Part shown: positions 5,587-13,603 of the stretch, in pieces
Layout of the letters: every line of letters begins with the position of its first letter
Position numbering within the stretch: the first letter of the stretch is position 1
Source: Marinobacter pelagius
GTDB taxonomy: Bacteria; Pseudomonadota; Gammaproteobacteria; Pseudomonadales; Oleiphilaceae
DNA: 64,000 bases
Reading direction: 5' to 3'
Assembly (NCBI RefSeq): GCF_003315345.1
Contig: NZ_QNRO01000011.1
Location: 1 to 64,000, forward strand
Position numbers and translations under genes: made by a program
Notes under the pieces: generated by a model
Told to the model about the DNA's origin: nothing
What the model saw: the letters and a program-made list of their open reading frames with translations, nothing else
Database searches by the model: none

Positions 5587-7725
5587 TCAGTACTTGCCGT
5601 AGGTGCCTTCTTTGAGCGCATCAAACAGGTTGGCGGCGTTGTGGATTTCGCCGTCGTACTCCACCTGTTCGTTACCGCGCAGGGTCACCTTGCTGCCATC
5701 GTCCAGGGTGAACTCGTAAAGGGTGTTCTCAAGGTCTTTCTCTTTAACCAGTACGCCCTGGAAGGCTTCCGGGTTGAAGCGGAAGGTGGTGCAACCTTTC
5801 AGGCCCTTGTCGTAGGCGTACAGGTAGATGCCCTTGAAGTCCTGGTAGGCGAAGTCTGTCGGAACGTTGGCCGTCTTGGAAATCGAGGAATCTACCCACT
5901 TCTGGGCGGCTGCCTGGATGTCCACGTGCTGCGTCGGCGTTACGTCGTCCGAGGTGGTGAAGTAGGACGGCAGTTTCTTGTCCTCGTCTTCGGAGAACGG
6001 CATGGCGCCCGGGTTCACCAGGTGGCGGTAGGCCAGCAGCTCGAAGGAGAAGACGTCTACCTTTTCCTTGGTCTTGCGGCCTTCGCGGATGATGTTACGC
6101 GCGTAGTGGTGCGAGAAGCTCGGCTCGATGCCGTTACTGGCGTTGTTGGCCAGTGACAGGCTGATGGTGCCGGTGGGCGCGATGGAAGTGTGGTGGGTAA
6201 AGCGTCCACCTTTCTCGGCCAGCTGCTTCACCAGCTCCGGCTCCACGTGGGCGATCTGCTGCATGTAACGGCTGAAGCGGGCGTGCAGCAGTTTGCCCTT
6301 GAGGATGTCGCCGACCTTGTAGCCTTCTTTGGCCAGCTCCGGGCATTTGGTCATCATCTTCGGGGTGATTTCGAACTCTTCGTCCATGATCGGCGCCGGG
6401 CCTTTCTCTTCGGCCAGGGCCAGGGACTGGCGCCAGCCTTCTACGGCCATCTCGCGCACCACTTCCTCGGTGAACTGCACGGACTCGTCAGAACCGTACG
6501 GCATACGCAGCATGGCGAGGGTGGAACCCAGGCCCAGGATGCCCATGCCGTGGCGGCGCTTGTGGGTGATCTCATGGCGCTGCTCCGCCAGCGGCAGGCC
6601 GTTGATTTCCACCACGTTGTCCAGCATGCGGGTGAAGATGCCCACTACCTTGCGGTATTTCTCGTAGTTGAAGCTGGCCTTGTCGGTGAACGGGTATTCC
6701 ACGAACTTGGTCAGGTTCACCGAGCCCAGCAGGCAGCTGCCATATGGGGGCAGGGGCTGCTCGCCGCAGGGGTTGGTGGCGCGGATATCCTCGCAGAACC
6801 AGTTGTTGTTCATCTGATTGACCTTGTCGATCAGGATAAAGCCCGGCTCGGCGTAGTCGTAGGTGCTGGTCATGATGGTGTCCCAGATGAACTGGGCCTT
6901 GACCGTCTTGTAGATGCGGCAGGCAACCTTGCCTTCATCGTTGACCACGTAACCGTCCTGCACCGGGAAATCGCGGTACAGGTACTGGGAGGTGTCGCTC
7001 AGGTCCAGGCCTTCGTCTTCCACTTCCTTCTTGGTCACAGGGAAGGAGAGGTGCCAGTCGTCGCCGTTACGCACGGCTTCGATGAAGTCCTCGGTGATCA
7101 GCAGGGACAGGTTGAACTGGCGCAGGCGGCCGTCTTCACGCTTGGCCTGAATGAACTCGATCACGTCCGGGTGGTGAACGTCGAAGGTGGCCATCTGTGC
7201 ACCGCGGCGGCCACCGGCGGAGGACACGGTGAAGCACATGCGGTCAAAGATATCCATGAACGACAGCGGGCCGGAGGTGGTGGCGCCGGCGCCGGCTACG
7301 TAGGCGCCGCGGGGGCGCAGGGTGGAGAACTCGTAACCGATACCGCAGCCGGCCTTGAGGGTCAGGCCTGCTTCGTGGTTCTTCTCCAGGATGTCGTTCA
7401 TGGAGTCATGGACGGTGCCGGAGACGGTGCAGTTGATGGTGGAAGTCGCCGGCTTGTGGGCTTCGGCACCGGCGTTGGAGGTAATACGACCGGCCGGAAT
7501 GGCGCCGTTCTGCAAGGCCCAGATGAAGTCCTTCATGTGCTTGGTGCGCACGGACTTGTTTTCCACTTCCGCCAAGGCCTTTGCCACACGTTCGTAGGTG
7601 GCGTTGATGTCCTTGTCGACGGGTTCACCGGTCTTGGTCTTGAGCTGGTATTTGCTGCTCCAGATATCCAGTGAAGCTTCCTGCATGGGAATCGTTGTGA
7701 TCACTGCCTGTGCCTTAGCGTTCAT
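5587..7725 (-). CDS. nrdJa: Class II (B12-dependent) ribonucleotide reductase catalytic subunit NrdJa
   Basis: 712-aa catalytic chain that converts ribonucleotides to deoxyribonucleotides using adenosylcobalamin. Family motifs: 'TINCTVSGT', 'AGCGIGYEFS', 'GGRRGAQM', the radical-site loop NPCGEQ (residues 318-323, with Cys320 and Glu322) followed by 'GSCLLGSVNLT', and 'APTGTISL' near the C-terminus. The start is the ATG at 7725 with GAGGGTGG eight bases upstream. A longer frame reaching 8148 would run through the promoter and leader and has no family match. The C-terminal part of single-chain NrdJ proteins is encoded separately here by nrdJb. Regulation is probably by NrdR (boxes near 7979-8031). 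Confidence 0.93.
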   Translation of the reverse strand: MNAKAQAVITTIPMQEASLDIWSSKYQLKTKTGEPVDKDINATYERVAKALAEVENKSVRTKHMKDFIWALQNGAIPAGRITSNAGAEAHKPATSTINCTVSGTVHDSMNDILEKNHEAGLTLKAGCGIGYEFSTLRPRGAYVAGAGATTSGPLSFMDIFDRMCFTVSSAGGRRGAQMATFDVHHPDVIEFIQAKREDGRLRQFNLSLLITEDFIEAVRNGDDWHLSFPVTKKEVEDEGLDLSDTSQYLYRDFPVQDGYVVNDEGKVACRIYKTVKAQFIWDTIMTSTYDYAEPGFILIDKVNQMNNNWFCEDIRATNPCGEQPLPPYGSCLLGSVNLTKFVEYPFTDKASFNYEKYRKVVGIFTRMLDNVVEINGLPLAEQRHEITHKRRHGMGILGLGSTLAMLRMPYGSDESVQFTEEVVREMAVEGWRQSLALAEEKGPAPIMDEEFEITPKMMTKCPELAKEGYKVGDILKGKLLHARFSRYMQQIAHVEPELVKQLAEKGGRFTHHTSIAPTGTISLSLANNASNGIEPSFSHHYARNIIREGRKTKEKVDVFSFELLAYRHLVNPGAMPFSEDEDKKLPSYFTTSDDVTPTQHVDIQAAAQKWVDSSISKTANVPTDFAYQDFKGIYLYAYDKGLKGCTTFRFNPEAFQGVLVKEKDLENTLYEFTLDDGSKVTLRGNEQVEYDGEIHNAANLFDALKEGTYGKY

Positions 7726-7848
7726 TGCCACCCTCGGTTCTTCCAGTATGTCTCTTTTCGATGGCGCCGTCGCCGGTGCCATACCCTTTTGAGTCGTGTT
7801 GCGTCTGTCAGTTTCTGTGTCTTGCGGGCCCGGCTTGGGCTGATAGGG

Positions 7849-7872
7849 AAAAAGACCACAAGATGTGGGGTC
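7849..7872 (-). promoter_or_regulatory. Terminator-like hairpin in nrdJa leader
   Basis: In the 5' leader, on the minus strand, the hairpin CCACA-TCT-TGTGG, extended by a bulged GA/TC pair, is followed directly by five T residues. It lies about 130 bp after the presumed transcription start and could act as an attenuator. I could not fit a cobalamin aptamer upstream of it. Confidence 0.35.
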
Positions 7873-7978
7873 CTCCCTGCCAGCCGTTGACGGCCGTTCC
7901 CGTTGTGTGATCGTTGCTGTGGGCCTGGCTGAGGCCTTCTCACGCCTGCCGGGTGGGCAGGTCCGGTTTGTCCTTGTG

Positions 7979-8034
7979 GCCCTATATATGGGCTTATTTT
8001 TCAAGGAGTATAACAGGATATAGTATTGTGTGAA
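7979..8034 (-). promoter_or_regulatory. nrdJ promoter with two NrdR-like boxes
   Basis: Minus-strand sigma70-like promoter: TTCACA (8034-8029), 16 bp, TATACT (8012-8007). Two partial matches to the NrdR palindrome (ACACWATATATWGTGT): 8016-8031, with a perfect right half, within the -35/-10 region, and 7979-7994 just past the start point. The 37-bp spacing differs from the common 31-33 bp, so the second box is less certain. The leader from here to the nrdJa ATG is about 270 nt and contains no other gene. Confidence 0.45.
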
Positions 8035-8208
8035 TAAGAACGCAACTATTGATTGGGGGTAGGGAGCAAAGAAAATCAATGGAAGAGGGCTTGAAAATAT
8101 CGAAAGCCGCGTAAAAACCGACGCTTGGGAAAGATTGCTCAAAAACACTACATATTGTGGTCAGAAAACCGCCAGACTGTGATCTGGATTCGGATTCCGG
8201 CTACAAAA

Positions 8209-8237
8209 AAAGCGGGGCTGATTGCTCGCCCCGCTTT
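8209..8237 (-). terminator. Rho-independent terminator of the ABC importer operon
   Basis: 9-bp stem AAAGCGGGG/CCCCGCTTT with an 11-nt loop, followed on the minus strand by TTTT. It lies 26 bp after the ATPase gene's stop. Confidence 0.85.
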
Positions 8238-8262
8238 CCATTACTCGGCCACAGCCAGTGAT

Positions 8263-9057
8263 TCAGCTCAACAGCAGACTGTCGTCATCCACTTCCAGGC
8301 CGCGCTGTTTCTCGAACAGCCCGAGCAGGTCCTTCACTTCCAGACCTTCCCGATCCTCACCGGCAATATCGAACACCACCTGGCCCTGGTGCAGCATCAC
8401 CGTGCGGGTGCCGACTTCCAGTGCCTGTTTCATGCTGTGGGTAACCATCAGGGCAGTGAGTTTCTGCTCCTCGATGATTTTTTCGGTCAGTTCCAGCACG
8501 AAGGCGGCGGTTTTCGGGTCCAGGGCGGCGGTGTGCTCATCCAGCAGCAGGATGCTGGAGGGCGTCAGGCTGGCCATCAGCAGGCTTACGGCCTGGCGCT
8601 GACCACCGGAGAGCAGGCCCATCTTGTCGCCGAGGCGGTTTTCCAGCCCCAGTTTCAGGGAGGAGAGGCTCTCGCGGAACTGGCCCAGGTATTGTTTCTT
8701 GACCGCCGAGGTCAACCCACGGCGCTGGCCACGCTTGATGGCGAGGGCCAGGTTCTCTTCGATGGACAGGTTCTCGCAGGTGCCCGCTAGAGGGTCCTGG
8801 AACACCCGGGCCACCCGCGCCGCACGCTTGTGAGTGGGCAGGCGGGTGACATCCTGGTTGTCCACGATGATCTGGCCCGAATCCACAATCACTTCGCCGG
8901 CGAGAGCGTTGAGGAAGGTGGATTTGCCGGCACCGTTACTGCCGATCACGGTGACAAATTCACCCTGGTTCACGGTCAGGCTCATGCCCCGGAGTGCCGG
9001 GTTTTCCAGCGGCGTTCCCTTGCCAAAAGTGAGTCGGAGATCGCTTGCACTGATCAT
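8263..9057 (-). CDS. ABC importer ATPase, tryptophan/tyrosine (DUF534-linked) type
   Basis: 264-aa ATPase that powers the importer encoded upstream. Walker A 'GSNGAGKST' (about residues 39-47), signature 'LSGGQRQA', Walker B 'ILLLDEHTAALDP'. The 'DEHTAALDP' form is typical of ATPases paired with the ABC_sub_bind (DUF534) binding protein. It follows the permease gene after 9 bp and is last in the operon binding protein-permease-ATPase. Such systems have been linked to aromatic amino acids in Gram-positives (TrpXYZ); the substrate here is not proven. Confidence 0.88.
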   Translation of the reverse strand: MISASDLRLTFGKGTPLENPALRGMSLTVNQGEFVTVIGSNGAGKSTFLNALAGEVIVDSGQIIVDNQDVTRLPTHKRAARVARVFQDPLAGTCENLSIEENLALAIKRGQRRGLTSAVKKQYLGQFRESLSSLKLGLENRLGDKMGLLSGGQRQAVSLLMASLTPSSILLLDEHTAALDPKTAAFVLELTEKIIEEQKLTALMVTHSMKQALEVGTRTVMLHQGQVVFDIAGEDREGLEVKDLLGLFEKQRGLEVDDDSLLLS

Positions 9058-9066
9058 GTCGATTCC

Positions 9067-9969
9067 TCAGGCCTTTTTGCGGGTGAATTTGCCGATCACG
9101 GAATTGCGCACGCCCGGCAACACGATGGCCAGGGTCACAAGCACGGCGGTAATCAGGTTCAGGTCCTGAGCCTGCAGGCCGAGTACGTCGGCGTTCAGGG
9201 CGAAGGCAATGGCCAGGCGGTAGATGATGGCGCCCACCACACAGGCGATCAGTGCCCGGACAACCGTGGAGGGGGTAACCAGGGCTTCACCGCCAATCAG
9301 GGAGGCCAGGCCGATAACGATCACGCCGACCCCCATGGTCACATCTGCCGCGCCCTGGCTCTGGGCGAACAGCGCACCGGCCAGGCCTACCAGTCCGTTG
9401 GACAGGGCAACACCGAGAACGATCATGCCGCCGGTGGCAATGCCCTGGGCCCGGGCCATGCGGGGGTTGGCGCCGGTGGCGCGCATGGCCAGACCGGTTT
9501 CGGATTTCATGAATCGCCAGAGCAGGATCAGTGAAATGAAGACCACCACCACGAACAGCAGCACCGGTACCTGGTGGAATGCCAGGCCCAGGTCATACCA
9601 GGGCGTGAGTACGGTTTCCTCGGTCAACAGCGCCACGTTGGGCCGGCCCATGATCCGGAGGTTCACCGAGTACAGGGCGATCATGGTGAGGATCGAGGCC
9701 AGCAGGTTCAGGATGTTGAGCTTGACGTTAAGCAGCGCGGTCACGGCACCGGCCGCCATACCGGCGAGTACGGCGGCACCGGTGGCAATCCAGGGATTCC
9801 AGCCGGCGATGATCAGCATGGCGGCCACGGCGGCACCCAGGGGGAAGCTGCCGTCAACGGTGAGATCGGGGAAGTCGAGAACGCGGAAAGAGATGTAGAT
9901 GCCGAAGGCGACCAGGCCATAGATGAGGCCGGTTTCCAGGGCGCCGTAAAAAGCGATTTCACTGAGCAT
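9067..9969 (-). CDS. ABC importer permease, BPD branched-chain-like
   Basis: 300-aa integral membrane permease with about eight hydrophobic segments, of the type paired with DUF534 binding proteins. The conserved 'FPDLTVDGSFPLGAA' near residue 33 and 'LGVALSNGLVGLAGALFAQSQG' in the second half are characteristic. It forms the transmembrane channel of the importer and is co-transcribed with the ATPase (9 bp apart). A stable hairpin separates it from the binding-protein gene upstream, which would allow binding protein to be made in excess. Confidence 0.88.
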   Translation of the reverse strand: MLSEIAFYGALETGLIYGLVAFGIYISFRVLDFPDLTVDGSFPLGAAVAAMLIIAGWNPWIATGAAVLAGMAAGAVTALLNVKLNILNLLASILTMIALYSVNLRIMGRPNVALLTEETVLTPWYDLGLAFHQVPVLLFVVVVFISLILLWRFMKSETGLAMRATGANPRMARAQGIATGGMIVLGVALSNGLVGLAGALFAQSQGAADVTMGVGVIVIGLASLIGGEALVTPSTVVRALIACVVGAIIYRLAIAFALNADVLGLQAQDLNLITAVLVTLAIVLPGVRNSVIGKFTRKKA

Positions 9970-9995
9970 GGGTAGTATTCACTGTGAAAGAAAAA

Positions 9996-10022
9996 CGGGC
10001 GGGCCCTTGTGGGGTCCGCCCG
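9996..10022 (-). terminator. Intra-operon hairpin with T-tract between binding protein and permease
   Basis: Strong GC stem CGGGCGG(A)CC/GGGCCCGCCCG followed on the minus strand by TTTTTC. It lies 15 bp after the binding-protein stop and before the permease start. It looks like a partial terminator or mRNA-stabilising hairpin that sets unequal expression within the operon. Confidence 0.7.
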
Positions 10023-10037
10023 TGTTGGTCAGGGCGT

Positions 10038-11012
10038 TTACTTGTCGTTTTTGACGACTTTTTTCGCTTCCTTGACGAAATCTTCGGACAGGGTGATGCC
10101 CATGCGCTCGGCGGCGCCCGGGTTCACGTACAGGTCCAGGGTGTCCATGGTTTCAACGGGCATGGTGGCGGTGTCCGCGCCTTGAAGCACGCGGTAGACC
10201 ATCTTGCCGGTCTGGCGGCCATGCTCGTAGTAGTTGAAGCCGAGGGCTGCCACGGCACCACGCTCAACGGTGGCGGTGTCAGCGGCGAACACCGGAATGT
10301 CTGCGCGCTCGCCCACGGCGATAACCGCTTCGGCGGCACTGATCACGGTGTTGTCTGTGGTCAGGTAGATGGCATCGGCTTCACCCACCAGGGAGCGGGC
10401 GGCACCCAGAACCTCGGAGGTCTTGGTGGCGGCGGCCTTGACCAGTTCCAGGCCACGGGCGGCCAGGCGCTCCTCAAGCATATTGACCAGGGAAACGGCG
10501 TTGGCTTCACCCGGGTTGTACACGGTGCCGATACGCTTGGCATCCGGCATCACCCGCTGGAGCATGTCCAGGTGCTTCTCGAGGGGCAGCATGTCGCTGA
10601 CGCCGGTGATGTTGGCGCCCGGTGCTTCCAGGCTCTGGACCAGCTTGGCTCCAACCGGGTCGGTCACTGCGGAGAAAACCACAGGGATGTTGCGGGCGGC
10701 CGCGGCTACGGTCTGCGCAGACGGAGTGGCGATGGCCACGATCACATCCGGCTGTTCACCGATGAACTTGCGCGCGATCTGGGAGGCGATGGCGGAGTTG
10801 CCCTGGGCGCTCTCGTGCATCACGGTCAGGTTTTCGCCTTCCTTATAGCCTTGCTCGGCCAGCTGGTCCTTCACGCCCTGGTAAACGGCGTCCAGAGCCG
10901 GATGTTCGACGATCTGCGTGATGGCAACCGTCTTGGCTTCCTGGGCCTGTACCAGGCTTGCCGCTGCCAGCAGGGAGGCACCCAGAAGAGTGCGCAGAGT
11001 TCTCTTGGCCAT
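10038..11012 (-). CDS. ABC importer substrate-binding protein, ABC_sub_bind (DUF534) family
   Basis: 324-aa periplasmic binding protein. Residues 1-23 form a Sec signal peptide ending 'SLVQAQ'. The mature part has the family hallmarks 'VAITQIVEHPALDAVYQGVKD', 'VFSAVTDPVGAKLV' and 'ADAIYLTTDNTV'. Relatives bind tryptophan or tyrosine, but the ligand here is unproven. It is the first gene of an operon with permease and ATPase, upstream of an intra-operon hairpin. The start ATG at 11012 is preceded by GGAGATGGGTAT. Confidence 0.88.
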   Translation of the reverse strand: MAKRTLRTLLGASLLAAASLVQAQEAKTVAITQIVEHPALDAVYQGVKDQLAEQGYKEGENLTVMHESAQGNSAIASQIARKFIGEQPDVIVAIATPSAQTVAAAARNIPVVFSAVTDPVGAKLVQSLEAPGANITGVSDMLPLEKHLDMLQRVMPDAKRIGTVYNPGEANAVSLVNMLEERLAARGLELVKAAATKTSEVLGAARSLVGEADAIYLTTDNTVISAAEAVIAVGERADIPVFAADTATVERGAVAALGFNYYEHGRQTGKMVYRVLQGADTATMPVETMDTLDLYVNPGAAERMGITLSEDFVKEAKKVVKNDK

Positions 11013-11165
11013 ATACCCATCTCCGAGTTTTTAGTGGTTTCAGGTGTGTCGGGTCTGACGTCCGGAAAGAGCGAGAGTTTATCACAGGCCGGGGGCGTAA
11101 GGGGTAGGGGAAGTTGCCCGCCGCAAGGTTTTTCACCGAACAAGTTGTAAATTCTAATTGTTTTG

Positions 11166-11188
11166 CGCCCGTCACGTTTTGACGGGCG
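11166..11188. other. Perfect hairpin in divergent intergenic region
   Basis: 8-bp perfect inverted repeat CGCCCGTC/GACGGGCG with loop ACGTTTT, in the 263-bp region between the divergent binding-protein and acyl-CoA synthetase genes. There is no T-tract on either side, so it is probably not a terminator; it could be a regulator site. A smaller palindrome, CGCC-TGATAA-GGCG, follows at 11228-11241. I assign no protein to either. Confidence 0.35.
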
Positions 11189-11275
11189 AATGTGTGTTGA
11201 AATACCCTACGAAAGTCTAATAATACGCCTGATAAGGCGAACAATTAAAAGCACTGTGACGCATAAGGAAGGTCC

Positions 11276-12943
11276 ATGGACACAACAAACAAACTTCCCC
11301 TGGATATGGTCTATCACTGGGAGAAGGCGAAGAAGAACGATCTCTACATGACCCAGCCTGTGGGCGACGGCAAGGTGGTGGAATACACCTGGGGTCGTGC
11401 GGTAGAAGAGGCGCGCCGGATGGCCGCCTATCTGAAATCCCTGAACCTCCCGGAAAAGAGCCGGGTGGGGATCATTTCCAAGAATTGCGCCCAGTGGGTC
11501 ATGTCAGATTGGGCCATTTGGATGGCCGGCCACATTTCCGTTCCCCTGTATCCCACGCTGAACGCGGACACCGTCAACTACATCCTGAACCATGCCGAGT
11601 GCGAGGTGTTGTTCGTCGGCAAGCTGGATGACTGGGACATGATGAAGCCCGGCGTTCCCGAATCGGTGCGCTGTATTTCCTACCCCCTGAGCCCGCCCAA
11701 CGATTTCGAGACCTGGGACGATATCGTCAGCAAGTACCCGCCGCTGGAGGAGAATGTTCAGCGGGATCCGGAGGAGCTGGCCACCATTGTTTATACCTCC
11801 GGCAGCACCGGCCGGCCCAAGGGCGTGATGCTGAGTTTCAATAACATGGCGTTTGCCGCCGCCGGTGGCATCGAGACCCTGGGCGTCGGCCCGAACGAGC
11901 GCATGCTGTCCTATCTGCCCTTGGCCCATGTGTTCGAGCGCACCTTTGTGGAGCTGGGCTCGCTGTACTCCGGCTTCCAGCTGTATTTTGCAGAATCCCT
12001 GGATACCTTTGTCCAGGATCTTCAGCGGGCTCAGCCCACATTGTTCCTGTCTGTGCCCCGCCTGTGGGTGAAGTTCCAGCACGGTGTGCTGCAGAAGCTG
12101 CCGAAGGAGAAGATGGATCGCCTGATGAAGATCCCGCTGGTGAACCGGCTGATCAAGAAGAAGGTGCTCAAGGGCCTGGGCCTGGACAAGGTAAAGCTGG
12201 CCGGCAGTGGCTCGGCGCCGCTGTCCCACGATGTGCTGGACTGGTACCGCAACCTGGGCCTGGAGCTGCTTGAGGGTTACGGCATGTCCGAGAACTTTGC
12301 CTACTCCCACATGAACAAGCCGGGGCGGACCCGTACTGGTTATGTGGGCGAGTCCCTGCCGGGTGTGGAAACGAAGATCAGCGAGGAAGGTGAGGTGCTG
12401 GTCAAGAGCCCGGCCACCATGATGGGCTACTACAAGGACGAAGAGAAAACCCGGGAAACCTTTACCGAGGACGGCTTTCTGAAGACCGGCGACAAGGGCG
12501 AGATCGACGAGATGGGCCGCCTGAAAATCACCGGCCGTATCAAGGAAATCTTCAAGACCAGCAAGGGCAAGTATATTGCGCCTGCGCCGATCGAGAACCG
12601 CCTGATGTCCCACGATGCCATCGAGATGGTGTGCGTGTCCGGCGCCAACCAGACCCAGCCCCACGCCCTGGTGATGCTCGGTGAGGAGACCCGGCCAAAA
12701 CTCGCGGACGACAACTACCGCAAGCAGCTTGAGGACAGCTTCAAGAGCCTGATCCAGGAAGTAAACAAGACCGTGGATCCCCACGAGCAGCTGGCGTTCA
12801 TCACCGTGGTCAGTGACGAATGGTCCATTGAAAACAGCTTCCTGACTCCGACGCTCAAGCTGAAGCGGAACGTGGTGGAGGATGCCTACCAGGAGAAAGT
12901 AGCCAACTGGTACGCCCAGAAGCAGCCGGTGATCTGGCAGTAA
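11276..12943 (+). CDS. AMP-dependent long-chain acyl-CoA synthetase family protein
   Basis: 555-aa adenylate-forming enzyme that probably activates fatty acids to acyl-CoA with ATP. The AMP-binding P-loop is YTSGSTGRPKG (173-183); further motifs are 'GYGMSENF' (A5), 'TGDKGEIDEMGRLKITGR' (A7/A8) and 'TSKGKYIAPAPIEN' with the C-terminal catalytic Lys. The length and the 'SHMNKPG' segment suit the long-chain FadD15/Faa-like subgroup rather than FadD1/2. AAGGAAGG precedes the ATG. It stands alone, closed by a terminator at 12977. Exact chain-length preference is not readable from sequence. Confidence 0.85.
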   Translation: MDTTNKLPLDMVYHWEKAKKNDLYMTQPVGDGKVVEYTWGRAVEEARRMAAYLKSLNLPEKSRVGIISKNCAQWVMSDWAIWMAGHISVPLYPTLNADTVNYILNHAECEVLFVGKLDDWDMMKPGVPESVRCISYPLSPPNDFETWDDIVSKYPPLEENVQRDPEELATIVYTSGSTGRPKGVMLSFNNMAFAAAGGIETLGVGPNERMLSYLPLAHVFERTFVELGSLYSGFQLYFAESLDTFVQDLQRAQPTLFLSVPRLWVKFQHGVLQKLPKEKMDRLMKIPLVNRLIKKKVLKGLGLDKVKLAGSGSAPLSHDVLDWYRNLGLELLEGYGMSENFAYSHMNKPGRTRTGYVGESLPGVETKISEEGEVLVKSPATMMGYYKDEEKTRETFTEDGFLKTGDKGEIDEMGRLKITGRIKEIFKTSKGKYIAPAPIENRLMSHDAIEMVCVSGANQTQPHALVMLGEETRPKLADDNYRKQLEDSFKSLIQEVNKTVDPHEQLAFITVVSDEWSIENSFLTPTLKLKRNVVEDAYQEKVANWYAQKQPVIWQ

Positions 12944-12976
12944 ACCGCGGTTGACCGCACCATCGTGCCAACGAGA

Positions 12977-13003
12977 GGGCCCGGAATTTCCCGGGCCCTT
13001 TCT
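12977..13003 (+). terminator. Rho-independent terminator after the acyl-CoA synthetase
   Basis: 8-bp stem GGGCCCGG/CCGGGCCC with loop AATTTC, followed by TTTCT, 33 bp downstream of the synthetase stop. Confidence 0.8.
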
Positions 13004-13086
13004 GTATCCGGCCATTTCTGGCCGACGTTAGTCGCATGTTGAAAACGCCGGCTCGGGCCTAAACTTCTGTTAGTCAGGAGGAAGTT

Positions 13087-13572
13087 ATGACCCAGTTGGC
13101 CCTATTCCAGAAACGAATCAATGAAGATATTCCACTGTCCCGTGCGCTGGGTATCCAGCTGCATTCCTGGGATGGTCACGCCCTGGTGCTGAGCGCGCCA
13201 CTTGAGCCTAACCGCAACCACCAGGGCACCGGTTTCGGTGGCAGTGTCTATTCCGCTGCGGTAACCGCTGCCTGGAGCCTCACAGAGCTGGCCCTGTGGG
13301 ATCTGGGGCTCAGGGGAGCCGTAGTCGTGCAGAGTGGCAATATCGATTACCTGGAGCCGGTCACCAGCGATTTCTATGTGGTGTGCCGGTTGCCCGGGGA
13401 GGAGATTCCCGAGCGCTTCCGAAAGAGTCTTGCCCGGCACGGCAAGGGGCGGCTGGATCTGACCGCTGAAGTGTTCTGTGGCGAGCCTACGGTGCTGCCG
13501 AAGACCGATCCGGTGGCGGTATTCCAGGGACGTTTCGTGGTTCAGGATGTACGGTCCAGAGTCGATCTATGA
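13087..13572 (+). CDS. YiiD C-terminal-type thioesterase (hotdog fold)
   Basis: 161-aa protein matching the thioesterase domain found at the C-terminus of E. coli YiiD/FabY. Family segments seen: 'PLSRALGIQLHSWDG', 'NRNHQGTGFGGSVYSAAVTAAW' (broken here by family numbering at residues 43-64) and 'QSGNIDYLEPVT'. Such proteins have a hotdog fold and are thought to act on acyl-thioesters. An ideal ribosome binding site (AGGAGG) precedes the ATG. It is monocistronic between a terminator and the convergent iron permease gene, 31 bp apart. Substrate unknown. Confidence 0.8.
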   Translation: MTQLALFQKRINEDIPLSRALGIQLHSWDGHALVLSAPLEPNRNHQGTGFGGSVYSAAVTAAWSLTELALWDLGLRGAVVVQSGNIDYLEPVTSDFYVVCRLPGEEIPERFRKSLARHGKGRLDLTAEVFCGEPTVLPKTDPVAVFQGRFVVQDVRSRVDL

Positions 13573-13603
13573 TCTGATAAGCGGTGGGCCGCTCTGCTAA
13601 ACC

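Noticed and set aside
6190..7674. 494-aa open frame antisense to nrdJa
   Set aside because: Shadow of a GC-rich coding gene in another frame; no family resemblance, low-complexity Gly/Val/Ala composition. The same applies to the long antisense frames at 11504-13015, 14174-15364, 39964-41247, 55158-56726, 58990-60561 and 61059-62414.
7726..8000. Cobalamin riboswitch upstream of nrdJa
   Set aside because: A CCGGACCTGCC stretch resembles part of the B12 box, but it lies at the 5' end of the leader and the conserved core and P3-P6 elements could not be found in the right order.
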